Positions 5,836-10,170 of a stretch of 10,170 bases of DNA are shown piece after piece. How positions within the stretch are numbered: the stretch's first letter is position 1; the number at the start of each line of letters is the position of its first letter. Source of the stretch: CCY15215 sp034932145 (GTDB lineage Bacteria; Cyanobacteriota; Cyanobacteriia; Cyanobacteriales; Spirulinaceae); NCBI RefSeq assembly GCF_034932145.1, contig NZ_JAYGHV010000058.1, positions 1 through 10,170 on the forward strand, read 5' to 3'. A program made the position numbers and the translations under genes. The notes below the pieces were generated by a model, which had not been told where the DNA came from, made no database searches, and saw only the letters and a list, made by a program, of their open reading frames with translations.

Positions 5836-6999
5836 CTATTTACCCATACCCAATTGTTGAGCCTTTTGGTAAACCTTTCCTTCTGTTAATAAAGAAGGAG
5901 CAATAACCACTTCAACTTGCTGCATTTCCTTGATATCCTTAGCACCCAAAGTTCCCATCGAAGTTTTTAATGCTCCAAGTAAATTGTGAGTACCATCATC
6001 TAATTTAGCCGGACCGACGAGAATTTCCTTAATTGTTCCCGTTGTCCCCACATTAATGCGCGTCCCTCTTGGCAAAACAGGACTCGGAGTCGCCATACCC
6101 CAATGATAATCAACACCGGGGGCCTCCTTTGCCCGCGCAATAGGGGAACCGATCATAACCGCATCGGCACCGCAAGCAATACACTTGCAGATATCCCCCC
6201 CCGTCACAATTCCCCCATCGGCGATCGTGGGAATATATTGACCCGTTTCTCGATAATAATCATCCCGCGCCGCCGCACAATCAGCCACCGCCGTCGCTTG
6301 GGGTACACCCACCCCTAGCACGCCGCGAGAGGTACAAGCCGCCCCAGGCCCGATCCCCACCAAAATCCCCGCCGCACCCGCCTGCATGAGCTTTAAAGCC
6401 ACCTCGTAGGTCACGCAATTGCCCAACACCACCGGCATCGGCATTTCTTGGCAAAATTGCGCCAAATCTAAAGGCGCGATCGCCCCCGGAGATAAATGAT
6501 CCGTAGAGACAACAGTGGCTTGAATGCACAAGAGATCCGCCTTCGCTTCAGCAACAATTTTGCCATACTTTTGCGCCCCGGCCGGAGTTAAACTAACCGC
6601 CGCGATCGCCCCACGATCTTTAATTTCCTTAATCCGTTGGGAGATCAATTCAGGTTTAATAGGTTCAGCGTAGAGTTCCTGCATTAAGCCAACAAACTCT
6701 TCCTTCCCCACCGAAACAATGCGATCTAAAATGGGTTTGGGGTCTTCATAGCGCGTTTGAATCCCCTCGAGATTCAGAACCCCCATTGCGCCCAATTCCG
6801 AGAGCAATGCCGCCATATTCACATCGACAACACCATCCATTGCACTAGCAATAATGGGAATTTCTCGCTCGATATTGCCAATTGTAAAGCGAGTGTCCGC
6901 CAAACCCGGGTCTAGCGTCCTCTGTCCGGGGACAAGGGCAATTTCATCAAATCCGTAGGCTCGTCGAGCGGTTTTACCTCGACCGATTGAAATATCCAC
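5836..6999 (-). CDS. guaB3: GuaB3 family IMP dehydrogenase-related protein (probable GMP reductase)
   Basis: A 387-residue TIM-barrel enzyme of the IMPDH/GMP reductase superfamily. The start is GTG at 6997-6999; the N-terminus MDISIGRGKTARRAYGFDEI is that of the GuaB3 family. The catalytic loop GIGPGAACTSRGVLGVG (215-231) has the active cysteine at 222. IADGGIVTGGD (259-269) is the nucleotide phosphate-binding region, and VMIGSPIARAKEAPG (281-295) follows. The two CBS domains that bacterial IMPDH carries after about residue 105 are absent. GuaB3 is found in cyanobacteria and actinobacteria and is often annotated as IMPDH. A cyanobacterial member has been reported to act as a GMP reductase, turning GMP into IMP with NADPH, so a role in purine salvage balance is more likely than de novo GMP synthesis. 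It is convergent with recJ. The upstream 338 bases hold no gene. Confidence 0.94.
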   Translation of the reverse strand: MDISIGRGKTARRAYGFDEIALVPGQRTLDPGLADTRFTIGNIEREIPIIASAMDGVVDVNMAALLSELGAMGVLNLEGIQTRYEDPKPILDRIVSVGKEEFVGLMQELYAEPIKPELISQRIKEIKDRGAIAAVSLTPAGAQKYGKIVAEAKADLLCIQATVVSTDHLSPGAIAPLDLAQFCQEMPMPVVLGNCVTYEVALKLMQAGAAGILVGIGPGAACTSRGVLGVGVPQATAVADCAAARDDYYRETGQYIPTIADGGIVTGGDICKCIACGADAVMIGSPIARAKEAPGVDYHWGMATPSPVLPRGTRINVGTTGTIKEILVGPAKLDDGTHNLLGALKTSMGTLGAKDIKEMQQVEVVIAPSLLTEGKVYQKAQQLGMGK

Positions 7000-7337
7000 G
7001 CTCTTTTTTTGTTCCCAAAACTAATTTAGCTTAGGCTATCAAATTTTGAGGAGTGTTGGGGGATAAAGTTGTGGTAATTTCCCCATCAGTGCGCGATCGC
7101 CGCAATTCTTATACTTTGGTCTAGATAATATTAAGGTGGACAAGCAGTCAAGCTGATCGTGTCAATTGCTCAATTTCAATATAAATTTAGCAGTGATTGG
7201 ATGGTTGGACTTGGATTCATCGGGAACAAGAAAAAACGAACTGCCAAGGACATCATGGCAATAGAGAGGGAGTGTCTATCAAAACAATGACTTTTCATTT
7301 TTATCTGATGCTTCATTGACTTCTGCACTGGCTATTT
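7000..7337. other. Gene-free leader region upstream of guaB3
   Basis: I see no supported gene here. Reading toward guaB3 (minus), a TATAAG -10-like hexamer lies at 7108-7113, without a good -35 at the proper distance. A TTGACT hexamer lies at 7146-7151 but has only a poor -10 (TTATCT, 7123-7128) at 17 bases. A weak inverted repeat CAATGA/TCATTG (7285-7290, 7313-7318) followed on the minus strand by TTTT lies just after the cyclic-nucleotide-binding gene and might be a poor terminator. TAGC-ctaa-GCTA on the minus strand near 7028-7039 is a tiny hairpin in the leader. A plus-strand frame at 7159-7290 (43 residues) lacks a ribosome binding site and is not called. Confidence 0.4.
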
Positions 7338-7793
7338 TTAAGTATTTGCTTCTTTCAATTGTTTTTCATAAGTATTAATCTTGCCATTCAATTCGCGAAT
7401 GCGTCGAGAAAGCGATCGCGTAATATTAACGGCAATTTCTGGGGTTTCTTCGATCGCGTCGATGAGTTGTAATTGATTCAGGGTCAAGCAGTCGCAAGTT
7501 TCCAGTGTCGTAACAGAAGCCGATCGCGGTTCCGCGTCAAAGAGAGACATTTCGCCAAAAAAGGTGCCTTGTTCTAACTTGGCCAAGTCGCGATCGCCCA
7601 AATGCACCCGTACTCGTCCCGAAACGACAATATAAAGCGATCGCCCTTCTTCTCCCTGTTCAAAAATGGTGTGATCCGAGGGAAAAGAGAGTTCGTCCAT
7701 TGCTGAAGCCAATTTCACCAAAAATTCATCTCGCAATTCCTGAAAGATCGAGACGCGCCGAATAAATAACAAGCGTTCAAAGCTACTTAACAT
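7338..7793 (-). CDS. Single-domain cyclic-nucleotide-binding protein
   Basis: A 151-residue cytoplasmic protein made of one cNMP-binding (CNB/CAP_ED) domain. A helical N-terminus (LLFIRRVSIFQELRDEFL, 8-25) leads into the beta-roll: IFEQGEEGRSLYIVVSGRV (43-61). The phosphate-binding cassette FGEMSLFDAEPRSASV is at 79-94, with Glu81 for the ribose and Arg90 for the cyclic phosphate, so it should be able to bind cAMP or cGMP. The C-terminal 25 residues form a charged helix likely to make a coiled coil. There is no DNA-binding helix-turn-helix, so it is not a CRP-type regulator by itself; it may bind a partner or be a sensor module. It precedes guaB3 on the same strand at a distance of 338 bases, so joint transcription is doubtful. 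There is no clear ribosome binding site. Confidence 0.9.
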   Translation of the reverse strand: MLSSFERLLFIRRVSIFQELRDEFLVKLASAMDELSFPSDHTIFEQGEEGRSLYIVVSGRVRVHLGDRDLAKLEQGTFFGEMSLFDAEPRSASVTTLETCDCLTLNQLQLIDAIEETPEIAVNITRSLSRRIRELNGKINTYEKQLKEANT

Positions 7794-7997
7794 TTATGGG
7801 TTATGGGAAATTGTAATCGGTAACGGGGAGGCGGGCATGAGCGTAAAGTAATTCAATGTTAGCAGAGGTTGGAGAACCACGAGAATCCCCCAATTCAACT
7901 CTTCCCAGAGGCGATCGCGCCCTACTTTAGAGATGATGATTTAGGATACACTTGTTTTTAAGATTAAATTGAGAATTGGCAAGCAGGACGAGAAACA

Positions 7998-8585
7998 ATG
8001 ACTTTTACCGTAGCAAAATCTCCAGAGTGCGATCGCCTTCTAACCTTCTATGAAATCGGCTGGCCGCAATTCCAAAGCATTGAGGCTGCTTTTGAGGATG
8101 TCGCAGGTATTCGCTTTATTTACCTTGACGGAATTTTAGAAATTATGACCCTTAGCCCCGAACATGAAGAGTATAAAAAAAACCTAGGGATGTTGTTGGA
8201 GACATACCTTCGAGAAAGCGAAATTCGCTTTTATGGTCAAGGTAGTTTAACTCTGGGTGGAGAGGAGTTGCAGGCGAGAAAAGAACCTGATGAGTCCTAT
8301 AGTATTGGTACAAAAAAAGCAATGCCCGATCTGGCGATCGAAGTTGTTTTGACCAGTGGAGGAATTAATAAGCTCAAACTTTATCAGCGTCTTGGAGTGG
8401 GGGAAGTTTGGTTTTGGGAGGATGGGGTTTTAAGTATTTATATTTTGCGAGAAAAATACGAACGAGTTCAACACAGCGAATTGCTACCCGACCTCGATCT
8501 CGAATTGCTGCAAAGTTATATCACCTACCACGACCAATATGATGCAGTGAGAGAGTTTACCCAAGCCTTGCGCGATCGCGACTGA
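7998..8585 (+). CDS. Uma2 family (DUF820) putative endonuclease
   Basis: A 195-residue member of the Uma2/DUF820 family, very abundant in cyanobacteria, with a PD-(D/E)xK nuclease-like fold. FIYLDGILEIMTLSPEHE (40-57) is the N-terminal block with conserved Glu56. The catalytic-type core is MPDLAIEVVLTSGGINKLKL (109-128): Asp111, Glu115 and Lys125 are the likely metal and catalytic residues. YQRLGVGEVWFWEDG (129-143) is the typical following segment. The predicted fold is a nuclease, but the cellular role of most members is unknown, and many are thought to be linked to mobile DNA. AGGA at 7985-7988, nine bases before the ATG, is a fair ribosome binding site. A 94-base gap precedes the next gene on the same strand, so an operon is possible but not shown. 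Confidence 0.92.
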   Translation: MTFTVAKSPECDRLLTFYEIGWPQFQSIEAAFEDVAGIRFIYLDGILEIMTLSPEHEEYKKNLGMLLETYLRESEIRFYGQGSLTLGGEELQARKEPDESYSIGTKKAMPDLAIEVVLTSGGINKLKLYQRLGVGEVWFWEDGVLSIYILREKYERVQHSELLPDLDLELLQSYITYHDQYDAVREFTQALRDRD

Positions 8586-8679
8586 GAAGAAATTTGCCAA
8601 GTGGGAGGAATTCTGCCACAATTCTGCGAACGTAATTCGTTAAAGTAAAGAAAGAACGATTGACTTAACACAATCCCTA

Positions 8680-9318
8680 ATGACCTCTTCCTCCATCGCC
8701 GTGCGAGAACTCCCGCTATTTCCACTTCCCGATGTGGTGTTGTTTCCGAGTCGTCCCCTTCCCCTGCATATCTTTGAATTTCGCTATCGGATTATGATGA
8801 ACACCATTCTCGAGAGCGATCGCCGCTTTGGAGTTCTAATGTTCGATCCGGTACAAGGTGAAATTTCCGGTGTGGGGTGTTGTGCGGAAGTGATTCATTT
8901 TCAACGCCTTCCCGACGATCGCATGAAAATTTTAACCCTAGGACAACAGCGCTTTCGCGTTTTAGAATATGTTCGCGAAAAACCCTATCGCGTCGGTTTA
9001 GTTGAATGGGTTGAAGATGAACCCACTCAAAAAGATTTGCGCCTTATTGCTACAGAAGTCGAGGAATTATTGCGAGATGTAGTGCGCTTGTCGGCAAAAC
9101 TTACCGATAGCAGCATTGAATTGCCCGAGGATTTGCCCAATTTACCGTTAGAGTTGTCCTATTGGGTCGCCAGTAACCTCTATGGGGTTGCTGCGGAACA
9201 ACAAATGCTCTTGGAAATGGTAGATACAGCAGAACGTTTAAAGCGGGAAATTGAAATCCTAGCATCTACGCGCAGTCATTTAGCGGCAAGGACGGCTTTG
9301 AAGGATGTTTTAAATTGA
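8680..9318 (+). CDS. Stand-alone LON substrate-binding domain protein
   Basis: A 212-residue protein that is almost wholly a LON N-terminal (substrate-binding) domain. Its start has the signature ELPLFPLPDVVLFPSRPLPL (10-29), then HIFEFRYRIMM (30-40), GVGCCAEVIHFQRLPDDR (64-81) and GQQRFRVLEY (88-97). The C-terminal part, from about 115, is helical, as in the LON domain of Lon protease. It lacks the AAA+ ATPase and the serine-lysine protease domains, so it cannot degrade proteins itself. Such short proteins are widespread in cyanobacteria and plants and may bind unfolded proteins or act as adaptors; that role is inferred. The ATG at 8680 fits the family start. It converges on pheA. Confidence 0.9.
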   Translation: MTSSSIAVRELPLFPLPDVVLFPSRPLPLHIFEFRYRIMMNTILESDRRFGVLMFDPVQGEISGVGCCAEVIHFQRLPDDRMKILTLGQQRFRVLEYVREKPYRVGLVEWVEDEPTQKDLRLIATEVEELLRDVVRLSAKLTDSSIELPEDLPNLPLELSYWVASNLYGVAAEQQMLLEMVDTAERLKREIEILASTRSHLAARTALKDVLN

Positions 9319-9333
9319 TTCATGGGTAATGTC

Positions 9334-9363
9334 GGGATGTTAAATTTAAAAATTTAATGTCCC
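9334..9363. repeat. 30-bp imperfect palindrome overlapping the 3' end of pheA
   Basis: GGGATGTTAAATT (9334-9346), spacer TAAA, then AATTTAATGTCCC (9351-9363). The arms pair throughout as RNA on the plus strand, with two wobble pairs at the T-G and G-T positions. Its right side, TTTAATGTCCCTGC, matches 12 of 14 bases of the right side of the palindrome at 296-323, so the two belong to one repeat family. It lies in the convergent junction of the LON-domain gene and pheA and may act as a terminator on the plus strand, though no T-tract follows. Confidence 0.65.
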
Positions 9364-10170
9364 TGCATTACTGCTTGATGGGGAAACAATTTTACCGTCC
9401 TTAATGGCATAAAGATCGTAACGTCCAAAAATCTTGAGAACTTCCACATATTGATGTAGTTCGACCAATGCCGCATTGACGCGATCGCGATCGCTTTCCA
9501 AATCGATAAAAAAGAGATATTCCCCCAGCGATCGCTTCGTGGGACGAGATTCGATCCGGCTGAGGTTAATGTTTCTTTTAGCAAATACTTGTAAGGGTTT
9601 CATTAATGCCCCTGGAACATTGGCCGGTACGCTAAAGGCAAGGGAGACATAACCGCCGCTTTCGGCTTTTGGCCAGCCAATGACCCAAAAGCGCGTACAA
9701 TTACCTCGATAATCATTGATATCTTCGGCAAGAATGGGTAAGTTATAAAGCCTAGCGGCACGTTGGGAGGAAATAGCGGCTCCGGTTGCGTCATCCCCTA
9801 AATGTTCGAGGGCTTCTGTGGTAGAATTGCTGGCAATTTGTTGTACTGAGGGTAAATATTGATTTAACCAATTTTGACATTGGGCGAGGGCTTGGGGATG
9901 GGAATAAACGGTTTTGATGGATTCTAAAGCCAAAGAACGAGAAATTAAGGCATTGACAATGGGAAGAACTAATGCTTTCTGGATATTTAACCCCTCTAAT
10001 TGCCACAGGGTATCGAGGGTCATAGCGACGCTACCGTGGATTAGATTCTCCACGGGAACAACGGCGAGATCCGCTTGTTTATTGGCAACTGCGCGTAATG
10101 TTTGTGCGATGGTCGGATACGGACATAAAAATGATTTTTGACCAGTTTCGCGATCGCGCCAATCTGCGTA
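9346..10170 (-). CDS. pheA: Prephenate dehydratase, 5' end off window
   Basis: The frame is open to the right edge; 274 residues are visible and probably 15-20 N-terminal ones are missing. It converts prephenate to phenylpyruvate in phenylalanine synthesis. It is a monofunctional enzyme with no chorismate mutase domain in view. In the visible numbering, the catalytic Thr-Arg-Phe motif is in NCTRF (157-161). The C-terminal ACT domain has the GAL (187-189) and ESRP (207-210) motifs that bind phenylalanine, so feedback inhibition is likely. The usual ENSxEG segment reads ENLIHGS (41-47), two changes from the norm. The stop lies within the dispersed repeat at 9334-9363, which encodes the last residues (GTLNF). 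A GTG at 10053 is internal, since the reading frame and family similarity continue upstream (PYPTIAQTLRAVAN). Confidence 0.95.
   Translation of the reverse strand, partial: YADWRDRETGQKSFLCPYPTIAQTLRAVANKQADLAVVPVENLIHGSVAMTLDTLWQLEGLNIQKALVLPIVNALISRSLALESIKTVYSHPQALAQCQNWLNQYLPSVQQIASNSTTEALEHLGDDATGAAISSQRAARLYNLPILAEDINDYRGNCTRFWVIGWPKAESGGYVSLAFSVPANVPGALMKPLQVFAKRNINLSRIESRPTKRSLGEYLFFIDLESDRDRVNAALVELHQYVEVLKIFGRYDLYAIKDGKIVSPSSSNAGTLNF

Noticed and set aside
6281..6529. Minus-strand frame of 82 residues inside guaB3
   Set aside because: Shadow frame on the GC-rich part of guaB3; its glycine-rich, low-complexity product is typical of an out-of-frame reading.
7159..7290. Plus-strand frame from GTG, 43 residues, lysine-rich (NKKKRTAKD)
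   Set aside because: No ribosome binding site or known family, and an internal ATG at 7201 would leave only 29 residues. It needs conservation data before being called.
7838..7997. Possible small ORF or promoter upstream of the Uma2 gene
   Set aside because: No frame with coding character and no convincing -35/-10 pair; only the AGGA ribosome binding site is supported.
10053..10053. GTG as the start of pheA
   Set aside because: The same frame is open to the window edge and the upstream residues (PYPTIAQTLRAV, DLAVVPVEN) match the family, so this GTG is an internal valine.
9914..10141. Plus-strand frame opposite pheA
   Set aside because: Antisense shadow of a clear pheA coding region.

Overview
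The window is chromosomal DNA from a cyanobacterium. The palindrome GCGATCGC (HIP1) occurs about thirty times. Several genes have typical cyanobacterial forms: a CBS-less GuaB3 protein, a RecJ with a long C-terminal extension, a stand-alone LON-domain protein and an Uma2/DUF820 protein. The intergenic regions hold several short palindromic repeats of the small-dispersed-repeat or MITE type. I cannot name the genus from the sequence.

Layout. Positions 1-241 (minus) hold the first 80 codons of a TnpB-type protein of the IS200/IS605 superfamily, with a strong ribosome binding site; the rest lies off the left edge. Positions 242-551 hold no gene but three different structured repeats. Then come a short-chain dehydrogenase (552-1310, plus) with a terminator-like hairpin, a convergent small exported protein (1364-1840, minus), and a gene-poor stretch with one possible 54-residue two-helix membrane protein (2133-2297, plus). 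A SAM-dependent methyltransferase (2414-3247, minus) and recJ (3431-5809, plus) diverge from a 183-bp region, most of which is a nested inverted-repeat MITE. recJ converges on guaB3 (5836-6999, minus) across a 17-bp palindrome. A single-domain cyclic-nucleotide-binding protein follows (7338-7793, minus), then a Uma2 protein (7998-8585, plus), a LON substrate-binding-domain protein (8680-9318, plus) and pheA (9346-10170, minus), whose first residues lie beyond the right edge.

How the genes relate. There is no obvious multi-gene operon. The genes are single housekeeping or accessory units: purine interconversion, DNA repair, phenylalanine synthesis, second-messenger binding, general metabolism. 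The window is most notable for its repeats. Two sites (296-323 and 9334-9363) share the same arm, and the second supplies the last codons of pheA. A 17-bp motif occurs both between genes and inside the recJ reading frame. The MITE fills the divergent recJ/methyltransferase control region. I do not see a defence island, CRISPR array, tRNA, rRNA or a clear new multi-gene system. The nearest to a programmable system is the truncated TnpB, whose guide-RNA region would lie off the window.
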